Notes: generated by a model from the sequence alone, not told the origin. A stretch of 64,000 nt of DNA from Pseudohongiella sp. (GCA_030696315.1 JAUYSM010000041.1:1-64000); one strand, 5' to 3'. Positions 1 to 10,397 are shown, numbered from the stretch's first letter. Made by a program: numbers and translations.

Positions 1-663
1 GCACCGCTGTCAGGCATGATCGCGCTGGCGCGTCACTATGGTGCCGGTCTGATGGTGGATGATGCGCATGGCATGGGTTGTCTCGGGCTGGGTGGACAAG
101 GTGTCATCGCCAACAACAACGATGACACTTTGATCAACCAGAGTGACATACCTGTCTTGATTGGCACGTTTGGCAAAGCGTTTGGCACAGCCGGCGCATT
201 TGTTGCTGGCGATGAGGGGCTGATTGACTACCTTGAGCAATTTGCCAGAACGTATACGTTCACGACGGCTATGCCACCGGCCTTGGCGCGGGCCACCATG
301 GCAAGCCTGAAAATAATCACCACTGAGCCTTGGCGCCGACAGCGACTACAGACGCTTATCAATACGTTTCGAGCAGGTATGGCAGCGCTTAAACTCCCTT
401 TGCTGCCATCAGACACGCCTGTACAGGCACTGATGCTGGGCGATGTAGATCGGGCACTGGCAGCCAGCCAATTCCTGCTGTCTCGCGGGCTGCAGGTGTC
501 TGCCATTCGACCACCCACAGTTCCTGCAGGCAGTGCGCGGCTCAGAATTACATTATCAGCCGTACACACCGATGAGCAGTTGCAGCGTTTGCTGGATGCG
601 ATGGCAGAATTGGCGCACACTTTCTCACGTTCAGAAATGAGGGATCCCAATGTCATTGACTGA
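1..663 (+). CDS. bioF: 8-amino-7-oxononanoate synthase, 3' portion (biotin synthesis)
   Basis: This is the C-terminal ~220 residues of a PLP-dependent alpha-oxoamine synthase; the reading frame is open from base 1, so the gene starts outside the window. BioF condenses pimeloyl-ACP (or -CoA) with L-alanine to give 8-amino-7-oxononanoate in the cytoplasm. Visible family marks are the VDDAHGMGCLG segment, whose Asp and His contact PLP, and TFGKAFGTAGAFVAG, which carries the Schiff-base lysine. The last 14 nt overlap bioD, indicating translational coupling. Related enzymes (KBL, serine palmitoyltransferase) share the fold, but the bioD neighbour makes BioF the best call. Confidence 0.93.
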   Translation, partial: APLSGMIALARHYGAGLMVDDAHGMGCLGLGGQGVIANNNDDTLINQSDIPVLIGTFGKAFGTAGAFVAGDEGLIDYLEQFARTYTFTTAMPPALARATMASLKIITTEPWRRQRLQTLINTFRAGMAALKLPLLPSDTPVQALMLGDVDRALAASQFLLSRGLQVSAIRPPTVPAGSARLRITLSAVHTDEQLQRLLDAMAELAHTFSRSEMRDPNVID

Positions 664-1390
664 TGCCGATGTAACAACTGATTCGCTGCTACAACAGCCG
701 CAAAAGCGCTTTGCCTGCTTTGTGACCGGTACTGATACCGGTGTAGGCAAATCGCTGGTGTCCGCGTCCTTGCTGGCGGCGGCCACACGTCTTGGGAAAA
801 GTACAGCCGCAATGAAACCGGTGGCATCCGGTTGTGAACTGATTGAGGGACAACTGCGCAATGACGATGCGCTCTTACTGCAGCGTTACTGCAGTGTGGC
901 GTTGAGTTACGAGCAGATCAATCCGGTTGCCCTGCGTGCTGCCGTGGCGCCGCATCTGGCCGCAGGGCTTGAAGGTCGCAAAGTGTCTGTACAAAGGCTG
1001 ACAGGATTTGCGCAAGCTGTTTTTTCAGAACGTGCCGACGTGACGGTGATTGAGGGGGCTGGTGGTTGGCGAGTCCCACTGAACCGCAGCGAATTCCTGT
1101 CGGATCTGCCACGCATACTGCAGTTGCCGGTGATCCTGGTTGTAGGTATCCGGCTGGGATGCATCAATCATGCACTATTGACTGCGGAAGCCATCCAGTC
1201 AGACGGGCTTAAACTGGTCGGCTGGGTTGCCAATCACTTGTCGTCAGATATGCCTATGGCTGCAGAAAACGTAGCCAGTCTGGTCAGTCTGATGCCGGCC
1301 CCGTGCCTGGGTGAGTTCCCATGGTCACCCGAGTCAACGCCAGGCACCTTCAGCGACTTGCTGGATTTTAAAATACTGCTCAACAGCTAA
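650..1390 (+). CDS. bioD: ATP-dependent dethiobiotin synthetase
   Basis: BioD uses ATP and CO2 to close the ureido ring of dethiobiotin from 7,8-diaminononanoate. The 246-residue protein has the P-loop TGTDTGVGKS at about residues 26-35, the KPVASGCE substrate-binding segment, and the VIEGAGGWRVPL motif typical of the family. It starts inside bioF (14-nt overlap), so the two are co-translated. In many gammaproteobacteria bioH and bioC lie between bioF and bioD; they are absent here. The first ~20 residues precede the conserved core, so a slightly later start is possible, but the overlap favours this ATG. Confidence 0.93.
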   Translation: MSLTDADVTTDSLLQQPQKRFACFVTGTDTGVGKSLVSASLLAAATRLGKSTAAMKPVASGCELIEGQLRNDDALLLQRYCSVALSYEQINPVALRAAVAPHLAAGLEGRKVSVQRLTGFAQAVFSERADVTVIEGAGGWRVPLNRSEFLSDLPRILQLPVILVVGIRLGCINHALLTAEAIQSDGLKLVGWVANHLSSDMPMAAENVASLVSLMPAPCLGEFPWSPESTPGTFSDLLDFKILLNS

Positions 1391-1443
1391 TGAGCCACCC
1401 GGCCTGACAGTGCGTATAAGCATCGCCTTGTTCTATGGTTGAC

Positions 1444-1461
1444 GTTGACGTTAACGTCAAC
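1444..1461. promoter_or_regulatory. Perfect 18-bp palindrome, likely operator of the acyl-CoA dehydrogenase
   Basis: GTTGACGTTAACGTCAAC is a perfect inverted repeat, 114 nt upstream of the acyl-CoA dehydrogenase start. It resembles the TTGACGT-ACGTCAA type site I recall for MerR-family LiuR regulators of branched-chain amino acid and fatty-acid catabolism in proteobacteria. No regulator gene lies next to it, so the identity of the binding protein is inference. Confidence 0.55.
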
Positions 1462-1574
1462 TGAAGCTACTTTATGCGCAATCCAAAATTTTACAACGCG
1501 CTAAATCGCAAACCATGACCGCGCGACGTGCCGTTTTTGCCACTTGATTGCTGTTATCCAGCCGGAGATTTACT

Positions 1575-3368
1575 GTGCCTGATTACAAAGCCCCCGTCCG
1601 TGATATGAAATTTGTTCTGCACGAAGTGTTGCAGGCTGAACACTTGCTTGCACAGATGCCAGGCACCAGTGAAGTGACTGCCGATCTGATTGATTCCGTG
1701 CTGGAAGAGGCTGGCAAAGTCGCAGAGCAGTTGTTGGCTCCTCTTAATCGCCAGGGTGACGAGCAGGGTTGTCAGTTTAATGCGGGCGTTGTCTCCACGC
1801 CCACCGGATTCAAACAGGCGTATGACACCTTTGCGCAAGGCGGATGGATAGGTCTGGCGGGTGATCCGGAATATGGTGGCCAGGGCATGCCCAAAACACT
1901 GGCGGTGTGTTTTGAAGAGATGATGATGGCAGCCAACAGTTCATTGGCGCTGTACGCGGTCTTGAGCGCAGGTGCGTCGCTTGCCATTGCTCGACACGCC
2001 AGTGCTGAGCTCAAGCAAGCGTATTTGCCAAAATTGTATGAGGGAACCTGGAGTGCGACCATGTGCCTGACCGAGGCACATGCCGGCACTGATCTGGGCA
2101 TGATCAAGACCAAAGCGGTGCCTCAGGCGGATGGCAGTTATGAGCTTTCCGGTACCAAAATTTTTATCACCGGCGGCGAGCATGATTTGACCGAAAACAT
2201 CATCCATCTGGTGCTGGCCAAATTGCCGGATGCGCCTGCCGGTGCGCGCGGTATTTCCTTGTTTCTGGTACCCAAATATATGCCTGATGCCCACGGTGAG
2301 CCGGGTGAGCGAAACGCCGTCAACTGCGGTTCTATCGAGCACAAGATGGGGATGAAAGGTTCGTCAACCTGCGTGATGAACTTTGATGGCGCCAAAGGAT
2401 TCCTGGTCGGCGAGCTGAACAAAGGGCTCGCGTGTATGTTCACCATGATGAATTATGAGCGACTGACCATCGGTCTGCAGGGCTTGGGGCTGGGCGATGC
2501 GTCTTATCAGACAGCAGCATCTTATGCGCGAGATCGCCTGCAGGGGCGAGCGGCTACCGGCCCTGTCGCACCGGAGAAGCCTGCAGATTCGCTGCTTGTT
2601 CATGCTGATGTCAGGCGTATGCTGCTGACCATGCGGGCTAACACCGAGGCCGCGCGTGCGCTGGCGGCCTACGTTGGTACCCAATTGGACATGGTGTATT
2701 TTCACCCGGATGAGCAGGTACGTGCGCGTGCTGCCAAACTGGTTGCGCTGCTGACGCCGATAGCCAAGGCAGCTTTCACTGATCGCGGCTTCGAAGCTTG
2801 TGTCCTCGGGCAGCAGGTATTGGGTGGTCATGGTTATGTGCGTGAATGGGGGCAGGAACAGCATGTTCGTGATGCCCGGATTGCGCAGATTTATGAAGGC
2901 ACAAATGGCATACAATCCCTGGACTTGATGGGTCGCAAAGTTGTGTTTGATCGCGAGGGAATGCTGGACGTGTTGGTTGAGGATATTCGCGCGTTTATTG
3001 CACAGGAAAAAAATGGCAAGGTTGCTGGTTTTGTTTCGGTTCTGAATTCAGCCCTGCAAACGCTTCTGGATACCACTGCTACCGTGCGTGAAGCCAGTGG
3101 CAGCAACCCGAATGAGGTTGGCGCGGCGTCAGTCGCTTACCTTGATCTTATGACTTTGATTTTGTATGGCTTTATGTGGACGCGCATGGTCAGTGTGGCC
3201 ACCCGGGCGCTGGACGAAAACCCCTCATTGGACGCTGATTTCTACCAGGCAAAAATACATGTGGGTTGTTTTTACCTGGATAAATTGATGCCGCGTTACA
3301 AGTCGGTCGCAGAAGAAATTCGCGCGGGCAGTGACGTGGTGATGGCTATGGATGCGGCGCTGTTCTGA
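1575..3368 (+). CDS. Acyl-CoA dehydrogenase (large, ~600-residue class)
   Basis: This FAD flavoenzyme would oxidise an acyl-CoA to the 2-enoyl-CoA in beta-oxidation or a related degradative route. The 597-residue length and an extra C-terminal helical domain match the long FadE-like class rather than ~380-residue enzymes. The segment CLTEAHAGTDLG is the FAD/substrate region, and IYEGTNGIQ near residue 440 carries the catalytic glutamate. GTG at 1575 was chosen because a GGAG lies 7 nt upstream and the protein then begins MPDYKAPVRDM, as homologues do; an upstream TTG at 1548 lacks both. Substrate chain length cannot be read from sequence. A palindromic operator lies upstream and an inverted repeat surrounds the stop codon. 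Confidence 0.9.
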   Translation: MPDYKAPVRDMKFVLHEVLQAEHLLAQMPGTSEVTADLIDSVLEEAGKVAEQLLAPLNRQGDEQGCQFNAGVVSTPTGFKQAYDTFAQGGWIGLAGDPEYGGQGMPKTLAVCFEEMMMAANSSLALYAVLSAGASLAIARHASAELKQAYLPKLYEGTWSATMCLTEAHAGTDLGMIKTKAVPQADGSYELSGTKIFITGGEHDLTENIIHLVLAKLPDAPAGARGISLFLVPKYMPDAHGEPGERNAVNCGSIEHKMGMKGSSTCVMNFDGAKGFLVGELNKGLACMFTMMNYERLTIGLQGLGLGDASYQTAASYARDRLQGRAATGPVAPEKPADSLLVHADVRRMLLTMRANTEAARALAAYVGTQLDMVYFHPDEQVRARAAKLVALLTPIAKAAFTDRGFEACVLGQQVLGGHGYVREWGQEQHVRDARIAQIYEGTNGIQSLDLMGRKVVFDREGMLDVLVEDIRAFIAQEKNGKVAGFVSVLNSALQTLLDTTATVREASGSNPNEVGAASVAYLDLMTLILYGFMWTRMVSVATRALDENPSLDADFYQAKIHVGCFYLDKLMPRYKSVAEEIRAGSDVVMAMDAALF

Positions 3369-3379
3369 GCCGCATCCAT
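3348..3379. terminator. 11-bp inverted repeat around the acyl-CoA dehydrogenase stop codon
   Basis: ATGGATGCGGC and its exact complement GCCGCATCCAT flank a 10-nt loop that contains the TGA stop at 3366-3368. There is no T tract after it on the plus strand. It sits between convergent genes and may act as an RNA 3'-end structure or weak terminator. Confidence 0.45.
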
Positions 3380-3392
3380 CAATCATTGTGTG

Positions 3393-4106
3393 TCAGATCG
3401 ACCATTCAACGTTGCTGGAAATTATCTGTTCCAGTCTTTGCAGCTCTTCAGCCTGTTCACCAATCACCGCCATGTTGCCGTCATTTGACGGCACAATGCG
3501 ACCCTGGAAACGAGGGTCTTTGACATCCAGGCTGCGTCCGATGGGTGTCGAGCGCACAAGAATGACAGACACCGGTCCGTTTTTACCCATGGTAACCAAA
3601 TGGGCACCGCGCAGGGTGCCGCCCAGGCCACACACCTTGGCAAACGTAATGATCAAGGTTTCCTCGCCCTCGGGCTGGTGAAGGCTTACCCCCGCATCAG
3701 CCAACACAGTCTCAACTTCCAGCCAGGAAATCGGCACTGTGATTTGCTCATAGCGAGGGGCTTCGGCATAAACATGCTCAAGCATGGCGTCATGTAATGC
3801 CAGTTCGGAGGCGCTTGGCCGGTATTGCATAGTGCTGAACACAAACCCCGCGGCAAGCACCAGGCTGGCAGCAAATGCAAACGCGCGGCGGCCCAGCCAT
3901 GAGCGATTGTCCGGTGCGGCCAGTTTCTGGCGTAGTCTGTCTGGTACTTCAATTTGCTGTGTTACCAGACGAATGCTGTGATCCAACTGCTTCAACTCAT
4001 CGAGCAGGCGGCGGCGATCTTCTCTGCCGCTTAATGCACCCAGAAAGTCGGATTCTTCGTCAAAAGGGTTGCTGTGAGCGCGTGTATGAAACTCCAGGTC
4101 ATCCAT
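3393..4106 (-). CDS. DUF3379-like membrane protein, probable anti-sigma factor
   Basis: This 237-residue protein lies downstream of, and in the same direction as, an ECF sigma gene (58-nt gap). An acidic, charged cytoplasmic N-terminal ~100 residues beginning MDDLEFHTRAHSNPFDEESDF is followed by one membrane segment (about FAFAASLVLAAGFVFS), then a ~120-residue periplasmic part. The N-terminal layout matches the DUF3379 family, usually found next to a sigma-70 family gene. No zinc-binding HxxxCxxC anti-sigma motif is present. By position it is the likely anti-sigma partner, holding the sigma factor at the membrane; this is inference. The signal sensed is unknown. Confidence 0.75.
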   Translation of the reverse strand: MDDLEFHTRAHSNPFDEESDFLGALSGREDRRRLLDELKQLDHSIRLVTQQIEVPDRLRQKLAAPDNRSWLGRRAFAFAASLVLAAGFVFSTMQYRPSASELALHDAMLEHVYAEAPRYEQITVPISWLEVETVLADAGVSLHQPEGEETLIITFAKVCGLGGTLRGAHLVTMGKNGPVSVILVRSTPIGRSLDVKDPRFQGRIVPSNDGNMAVIGEQAEELQRLEQIISSNVEWSI

Positions 4107-4164
4107 GGATACTGACCTCTGGTTTGAATGTCACCTTGTTCACTTGTTATGTTCTCGCTGTTTG

Positions 4165-4734
4165 TTAACACAGTTCTTCATGCGCTTCGTCTCCGGTCTC
4201 ATCGCGGGCGGCACCCGGATCCATGATGTCTCTTAGCTTGCTACGGGCTCTGAACAGTCGCGTCATCACGGTGTTGTTATTAAGATCGAGTATCCCGGCA
4301 ATTTCTTTCCCACTGAATCCACCCACAACCTGAAGCAACAACGGATCCCGGTATTCCTTCTCCAGTTGCATGATGGCATTGTGCAGTTCTGTCATTTTCT
4401 GACGCTGATCGGGTTCGTTGCGGTCGTCTTCCTGAATCGACACATCGTCTATGTCGACCAGTTCCGGTCGATAGCGTTCATACATGCGGGCATTTTCGCG
4501 GCGCAGAATCGTAAACAGCCACGCTTTTGCGGCATCTTCACTTTGCAAGCTGTCAAACGAACGCCACGCACGCAAAAAGGTTTCCTGTACCAGGTCTTCG
4601 GCAACGCTGGGATTGCGTGTCAGCCAATATGCATAACGAAAGACGTCCTGATAGAACCTGTCTACCAGTGATTCATAACGCTTTTTGCGACTGTTGCCCA
4701 GACTGATGGGGCGATTGACCGGCGGTTCACTCAT
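4165..4734 (-). CDS. ECF-type RNA polymerase sigma factor
   Basis: This 189-residue sigma-70 family protein has only regions 2 and 4. Region 2 is seen in AEDLVQETFLRAWRSF followed by KAWLFTILRRENARM; region 4 in PLLLQVVGGFSGKEIAGILDL and NTVMTRLFRARSKLRDIM, a helix-turn-helix for the -35 element. It would direct polymerase to a small regulon, probably including itself, under control of the membrane protein encoded just downstream. It diverges from dapB; the shared 134-nt gap holds a TATACT hexamer at 4812-4817. In many relatives dnaJ precedes dapB, so this pair replaces the usual neighbour. Confidence 0.9.
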   Translation of the reverse strand: MSEPPVNRPISLGNSRKKRYESLVDRFYQDVFRYAYWLTRNPSVAEDLVQETFLRAWRSFDSLQSEDAAKAWLFTILRRENARMYERYRPELVDIDDVSIQEDDRNEPDQRQKMTELHNAIMQLEKEYRDPLLLQVVGGFSGKEIAGILDLNNNTVMTRLFRARSKLRDIMDPGAARDETGDEAHEELC

Positions 4735-4862
4735 TTTGTTTCGTTTGGGTTCCTTTATATTCCCCGTCAGCTTAGCGAAGTCGCTTGCTGTTGGCCATGC
4801 AGTTTACACGTTATACTGCCGGTCGTTGATGTCTAGTCCTGATTTCCCAGAGAAATGGTTGA

Positions 4863-5696
<834 letters not shown>

Positions 5697-5699
5697 TCA

Positions 5700-5722
5700 A
5701 CGTGTCTTACTCGTAGACACGT
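5700..5722 (+). other. Stem-loop after dapB
   Basis: ACGTGTCT and AGACACGT form a perfect 8-bp stem with a 7-nt loop starting 4 nt after the dapB stop. No T tract follows, so it is more likely an RNA-stabilising 3' structure than an intrinsic terminator. Confidence 0.5.
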
Positions 5723-5753
5723 CGGGGGGCGATCCCGTACAATTACGCCTCAG

Positions 5754-5759
5754 TATGAT
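5754..5759 (+). promoter_or_regulatory. Candidate -10 element for carAB
   Basis: TATGAT lies about 100 nt before the carA start and 33 nt before a strong terminator hairpin. No good -35 hexamer is visible 17 nt upstream, so activation by a regulator would be expected if it is used. This is a weak call made from the hexamer and its position. Confidence 0.35.
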
Positions 5760-5791
5760 TACCACTGAGCACACAACGACGCAGCATTTTT

Positions 5792-5831
5792 AAAAAGCGG
5801 AATGAAACAAAGCTTTCATTCCGCTTTTTTT
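5792..5831 (+). terminator. Strong hairpin with T tract in the carA leader (terminator/attenuator)
   Basis: The arms AAAAAGCGGAATGAAA and TTTCATTCCGCTTTTTT pair over about 16 bp with a 6-nt loop and run into seven T residues. The hairpin ends only 28 nt before the TTG start of carA. It would either end dapB transcription or act as an attenuator for carAB. Confidence 0.8.
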
Positions 5832-5858
5832 CGCCTGTCGTCTATCCGGGAGATAACA

Positions 5859-7004
5859 TTGAATAATTCAGCAGTTCTCGCCCTGGAAGATGGAAGCATC
5901 TTCAGAGGCAAGGCCATCGGAGCGCTGGGATTATCCAGTGGAGAGGTTGTTTTTAATACAGCCATGACTGGTTACCAGGAAATATTGACTGACCCGTCTT
6001 ATGCACGCCAGATTGTCACGTTGACCTATCCTCACATCGGCAATACCGGCATCACTGCAGAAGATAACGAGTCAGATGGTGTCTGGGCAGCCGGGCTGGT
6101 GATTCGCAATCTATCCATGATCGTCAGCAACTGGCGCAGCGAAATGTCGCTCGATGAGTTTCTCAAGGCGCAAAATGTTGTCTCGATCGCAGACATCGAT
6201 ACGCGCCAATTGACACGTCACCTGCGTGATAGCGGCCCACTTAACGGCTGCATTCTGAGCGGAGATTTGCTCGCTGAAAAAGGCGAGCAGTATGCGCTTG
6301 AACAAGCACGTGCATTCCCCGGTCTGAAAGGCATGGATCTGGCCAAGGAAGTGTCAGTCGACAAATCCTATGAATGGAATGAAGGGGTCTGGCAGCATAG
6401 CCTTGGCCATCCGGTGATGAATCACCAGAATCCCTTTCACGTCGTTGCCTTTGATTACGGTGTAAAACGCAACATTCTGCGTATGTTGGCGCAGCGCAAT
6501 TGCAAAGTGACCGTTGTGCCTGCGCAGACCTCGGCAGCCGATGTGCTCGCGCTCAAGCCCGATGGTGTGTTTTTGTCCAATGGCCCGGGAGATCCGGAAC
6601 CTTGTGACTACGCAATCACTGCGATAAAAGAAATTCTGAACACGGACATTCCGGTGTTTGGTATCTGCCTTGGCTGCCAGTTGCTGGCGCTTGCCTGCGG
6701 CGCACAAACCATCAAAATGCGTCTTGGGCATCATGGTGCCAACCACCCGGTACAAAATCTTGATGACAAGACTGTGCTGATTACCAGCCAGAACCACGGT
6801 TTTGCAGTGGACGAAGCCACACTGCCAGCGAATCTGCGTGCAACACACCGCTCGCTGTTTGACGGCTCGTTACAAGGCATTGAGCGCACGGACAAACCAG
6901 CATTTGCTTTTCAGGGGCATCCCGAAGCAGCGCCAGGACCCCATGATATAGCGCCCTTGTTTGATAAATTTGTTGATCTGATGCAAAAGCGCGCTCCGCG
7001 CTGA
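5859..7004 (+). CDS. carA: Carbamoyl-phosphate synthase, small (glutaminase) subunit
   Basis: CarA hydrolyses glutamine and channels ammonia to CarB for carbamoyl phosphate, used in arginine and pyrimidine synthesis. The class-I glutamine amidotransferase domain is C-terminal, with nucleophile Cys in [11 protein letters not shown] near residue 270 and the His/Glu pair in GHPEAAPGP. The N-terminal domain has the conserved [21 protein letters not shown] at 5859 is the likely start: GGGAG precedes it at 8-9 nt and the resulting 381 residues match the family. The frame extends back to an ATG at 5802, but that codon is buried in the terminator hairpin and has no properly spaced ribosome site. Confidence 0.96.
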   Translation: MNNSAVLALEDGSIFRGKAIGALGLSSGEVVFNTAMTGYQEILTDPSYARQIVTLTYPHIGNTGITAEDNESDGVWAAGLVIRNLSMIVSNWRSEMSLDEFLKAQNVVSIADIDTRQLTRHLRDSGPLNGCILSGDLLAEKGEQYALEQARAFPGLKGMDLAKEVSVDKSYEWNEGVWQHSLGHPVMNHQNPFHVVAFDYGVKRNILRMLAQRNCKVTVVPAQTSAADVLALKPDGVFLSNGPGDPEPCDYAITAIKEILNTDIPVFGICLGCQLLALACGAQTIKMRLGHHGANHPVQNLDDKTVLITSQNHGFAVDEATLPANLRATHRSLFDGSLQGIERTDKPAFAFQGHPEAAPGPHDIAPLFDKFVDLMQKRAPR

Positions 7005-7043
7005 ACAGCGCACAGCAAACCCATACAGAGACACGGTTGAGTT

Positions 7044-10000
7044 ATGCCTAAACGTACAGACATAAAAAGTATTCTGATCATTGGTGCCGGCCCGATTGTG
7101 ATAGGCCAGGCGTGTGAGTTTGATTACTCTGGCGCGCAGGCGTGTCAGGCGCTGAAGGAAGAGGGGTATCGCGTCATACTCGTGAACTCTAACCCCGCGA
7201 CCATCATGACCGATCCGGCCATGGCTGATGCAACCTACATCGAGCCTATCACCTGGCAGATAGTTGAAAAAATCATTGAAAGAGAGCGCCCCGATGCCAT
7301 CCTGCCAACCATGGGTGGGCAAACCGCGTTGAACTGTGCGCTAGATCTCGAGCGTCATGGTGTGCTGGCCAAATACAATGTGGAAATGATTGGCGCGCGC
7401 GCTGAATCCATCGACAAAGCTGAAAATCGCGAATTGTTTGATAACGCCATGAAAGCGATTGGATTGTCGACTCCTCGCCACGGCATTGCCCGTAATATGG
7501 AGCAGGCGTTTGCTGCGCTCGACGAAGTAGGATTTCCCTGCATCATTCGCCCCTCGTTTACCATGGGTGGCACCGGTGGTGGTGTGGCATACAACAAAGA
7601 AGAGTTTGTTGAGATCTGCACGCGCGGTATGGAGCTGTCACCTACCAAAGAATTGCTGATTGATGAGTCATTGATTGGCTGGAAAGAGTACGAAACCGAA
7701 GTCGTTCGTGACAAAAACGATAACTGCATCATTGTATGCACCATCGAAAACTTTGACGCCATGGGTGTGCATACCGGTGACTCAATCACCGTTGCGCCAT
7801 CGCAGACATTGACCGATAAGGAATACCAGATTCTGCGTAACGCCTCGATTGCGGTGTTGCGTGAGATCGGTGTGGAAACCGGCGGTTCCAACGTGCAGTT
7901 TGGCATGTGTCCAAAGACCGGCCGCCTGGTGGTGATTGAGATGAACCCGCGTGTATCGCGTTCATCGGCGCTGGCGTCCAAGGCAACAGGTTTCCCGATT
8001 GCGCGCGTCGCTGCAAAACTGGCGTGTGGCTTTACGCTGGATGAGCTCAGCAACGAGATCACTGGCGGGGCTACACCGGCATCGTTTGAGCCGACCATTG
8101 ACTACGTAGTAACCAAGATTCCGCGTTTCACGTTTGAAAAATTCCCGGAAGCCAGTGACCGCATCACCACTCAAATGAAATCTGTCGGTGAAGTGATGGC
8201 GATTGGTCGTACCTTCCAGGAATCACTGCAAAAAGCACTGCGTGGTCTCGAGGTTGGTATCAGTGGTCTGGATCCGGTGCTGGATACCGCACTCAGCGAC
8301 TGCATGGACAAACTGCGTGGTGAATTGAAGGACGCTGGCAGTGAACGTATTCGCTACATTGGTGACGCGTTCCGTCTGGGCTGGCCAGTGGCCACGGTTG
8401 CTGAGCTCACTGGCGTGGATCCGTGGTTTCTGGTTCAAATAGAAGACATCATTCAAGACGAACTGCGTATTGCGCAGCTGTCATTGCAGAGCCTGGACAA
8501 GCCAGCCTTGTTTGCGCTCAAGCGTAAGGGTTTTTCGGACGCGCGCCTGGCAACGCTGTTGAATGAGCCTGAAAAAGCCGTGCGTGAATACCGTCATGCG
8601 CTGGGTGTTCGACCGGTGTATAAGCGTGTTGATACCTGCGCTGCTGAGTTTGCATCGACCACGGCCTACATGTATTCCTGTTATGAAGAGCAGTGTGAGT
8701 CCAAGCCGAGTGATCGCAAAAAGATTATGGTGCTGGGCGGTGGTCCAAACCGTATTGGACAGGGTATCGAGTTCGACTATTGCTGTGTTCACGCGGCGCT
8801 GGCCATGCGTGAAGATGGTTATGAAACCATCATGGTTAACTGCAACCCTGAAACAGTATCCACAGACTACAACATCTCTGATCGACTGTATTTTGAGCCA
8901 GTCACACTTGAAGATGTGCTGGAGATTGTTGCGGTTGAAAAACCAGCGGGCGTGATTGTGCAGTTCGGTGGGCAGACGCCGCTGAATCTGGCAACCCGAT
9001 TGGAACAGGCCGGCGTGCCGGTGATCGGCACGTCACCCGATGCCATCGATCTGGCAGAGGATCGTGAGCGCTTCCAGAAACTGATTCAAAAGCTGGGTCT
9101 GAAGCAGCCGCCAAACTGTATCGTGCGCAGTGTCGAGCAGTGCATCACCGAGGCCGAAAAGATTTCTTACCCGCTGGTTGTGCGTCCGTCCTACGTGCTG
9201 GGCGGTCGGGCAATGGAGATTGTGTATAACGAGGAAGAATTGAATCGTTATATGCGCACGGCAGTCAAAGTCGGCAACGACAGCCCTGTGTTGCTGGACT
9301 ACTTCCTGAATGCTGCCATCGAGATCGATATAGACCTGGTCAGCGACGGTAAACAGGTTGTGGTCGGCGCAATCATGCAGCACATTGAGCAGGCAGGTGT
9401 TCACTCCGGAGACTCGGCATGTTCCCTGCCCCCTTACAATCTGCCGATGTCTGTGCAGGATGAAATTCGTGACCAGGTGTCGCGCATGGCGATGGAACTG
9501 GGTGTTGTAGGTCTGATGAATACCCAGATGGCCTATCAGGATGGCCAGCTTTATGTCATCGAAGTGAATCCACGCGCATCACGCACCGTGCCGTTTGTAT
9601 CCAAGTGCATTGGTGTGTCGCTGGCCAAGGTTGCGGCGCGCTGCATGGTTGGGACAAGCCTGGTGCAACAGGGTTTCACCAAGGAAATTATCCCTGAGAC
9701 CTTCGCTGTGAAAGAAGCGGTGTTCCCGTTCAACAAGTTCCCTGGCGTTGACCCGATTCTTGGCCCGGAAATGAAATCTACCGGCGAAGTGATGGGCGTA
9801 GGCGAGACATTTGCCGAAGCTTTTGCCAAGGCGCAGATGGGTGCCGGCGAAGAAATCAGCAAAAAGGGCACTGTTTTTATCAGTGTGCGTGATGCTGATA
9901 AGCCAAAAGTAGCCGATATCGCCCGCAGTTTTCACGAACTTGGTTTCAGCATGGTCGCTACCACCGGTACCGCAGCCATTATTGAAGCGGCAGGTCTGCC

Positions 10001-10271
10001 GGTCAATCGTGTGAACAAGGTGCTCGAAGGGCGTCCTCACGTTGTGGATATGATCAAAAACGAAGAGATTCAGTTGATCGTCAATACAACGGAAGGCAAA
10101 CAAGCGATTGCTGACTCCTCCGCCATTCGTCGCACAGCGCTGCGACATGATGTGTTCTGTACAACAACATTGGCGGGTGCCAGTGCGGTCTGTGAGGCAC
10201 TCAAGTGCGGCGACAATCTGAATGTATACACAATTCAGGAGCTGCACGCGCGTTTGCCCAAAAGCCAATAA
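7044..10271 (+). CDS. carB: Carbamoyl-phosphate synthase, large subunit
   Basis: CarB makes carbamoyl phosphate from bicarbonate, two ATP and ammonia delivered by CarA. At 1075 residues it is full length, with two homologous ATP-grasp halves. The first opens [20 protein letters not shown] and the second [19 protein letters not shown] (about residue 566). The oligomerisation region lies between them and an MGS-like allosteric domain lies at the C-terminus (about 940-1075, [12 protein letters not shown]). It follows carA by 39 nt and is surely cotranscribed with it; no gene separates the two, unlike in some pseudomonads. Confidence 0.98.
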   Translation: MPKRTDIKSILIIGAGPIVIGQACEFDYSGAQACQALKEEGYRVILVNSNPATIMTDPAMADATYIEPITWQIVEKIIERERPDAILPTMGGQTALNCALDLERHGVLAKYNVEMIGARAESIDKAENRELFDNAMKAIGLSTPRHGIARNMEQAFAALDEVGFPCIIRPSFTMGGTGGGVAYNKEEFVEICTRGMELSPTKELLIDESLIGWKEYETEVVRDKNDNCIIVCTIENFDAMGVHTGDSITVAPSQTLTDKEYQILRNASIAVLREIGVETGGSNVQFGMCPKTGRLVVIEMNPRVSRSSALASKATGFPIARVAAKLACGFTLDELSNEITGGATPASFEPTIDYVVTKIPRFTFEKFPEASDRITTQMKSVGEVMAIGRTFQESLQKALRGLEVGISGLDPVLDTALSDCMDKLRGELKDAGSERIRYIGDAFRLGWPVATVAELTGVDPWFLVQIEDIIQDELRIAQLSLQSLDKPALFALKRKGFSDARLATLLNEPEKAVREYRHALGVRPVYKRVDTCAAEFASTTAYMYSCYEEQCESKPSDRKKIMVLGGGPNRIGQGIEFDYCCVHAALAMREDGYETIMVNCNPETVSTDYNISDRLYFEPVTLEDVLEIVAVEKPAGVIVQFGGQTPLNLATRLEQAGVPVIGTSPDAIDLAEDRERFQKLIQKLGLKQPPNCIVRSVEQCITEAEKISYPLVVRPSYVLGGRAMEIVYNEEELNRYMRTAVKVGNDSPVLLDYFLNAAIEIDIDLVSDGKQVVVGAIMQHIEQAGVHSGDSACSLPPYNLPMSVQDEIRDQVSRMAMELGVVGLMNTQMAYQDGQLYVIEVNPRASRTVPFVSKCIGVSLAKVAARCMVGTSLVQQGFTKEIIPETFAVKEAVFPFNKFPGVDPILGPEMKSTGEVMGVGETFAEAFAKAQMGAGEEISKKGTVFISVRDADKPKVADIARSFHELGFSMVATTGTAAIIEAAGLPVNRVNKVLEGRPHVVDMIKNEEIQLIVNTTEGKQAIADSSAIRRTALRHDVFCTTTLAGASAVCEALKCGDNLNVYTIQELHARLPKSQ

Positions 10272-10358
10272 GCTTGCTGGCAAGCCGTCAAAACCAGGGC
10301 TATAGACAAGTCCGGTTTAGTTACGCATGATATAAGCCGTAGTGACACAGTGCTGGCG

Positions 10359-10397
10359 GGCTCTCCTCGTGAGAGCCTGACAGTATTTTTTTTATTT
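10359..10397 (+). terminator. Hairpin with T tract between carB and greA
   Basis: GGCTCTC and GAGAGCC form a 7-bp stem with a 5-nt loop, followed at 10385-10392 by a run of eight T residues. It lies 40 nt before the greA start. It can end carAB transcripts or act as an attenuator in the greA leader, as is known for E. coli greA. Confidence 0.7.

Noticed and set aside
228-827. 199-codon open frame on the minus strand across bioF/bioD
   Set aside because: It is antisense to two recognised biotin genes and its translation shows no family motif.
5802-5858. ATG start giving a 400-residue CarA
   Set aside because: The codon is within the terminator hairpin, has no spaced ribosome site, and the extra residues are absent from known CarA proteins.
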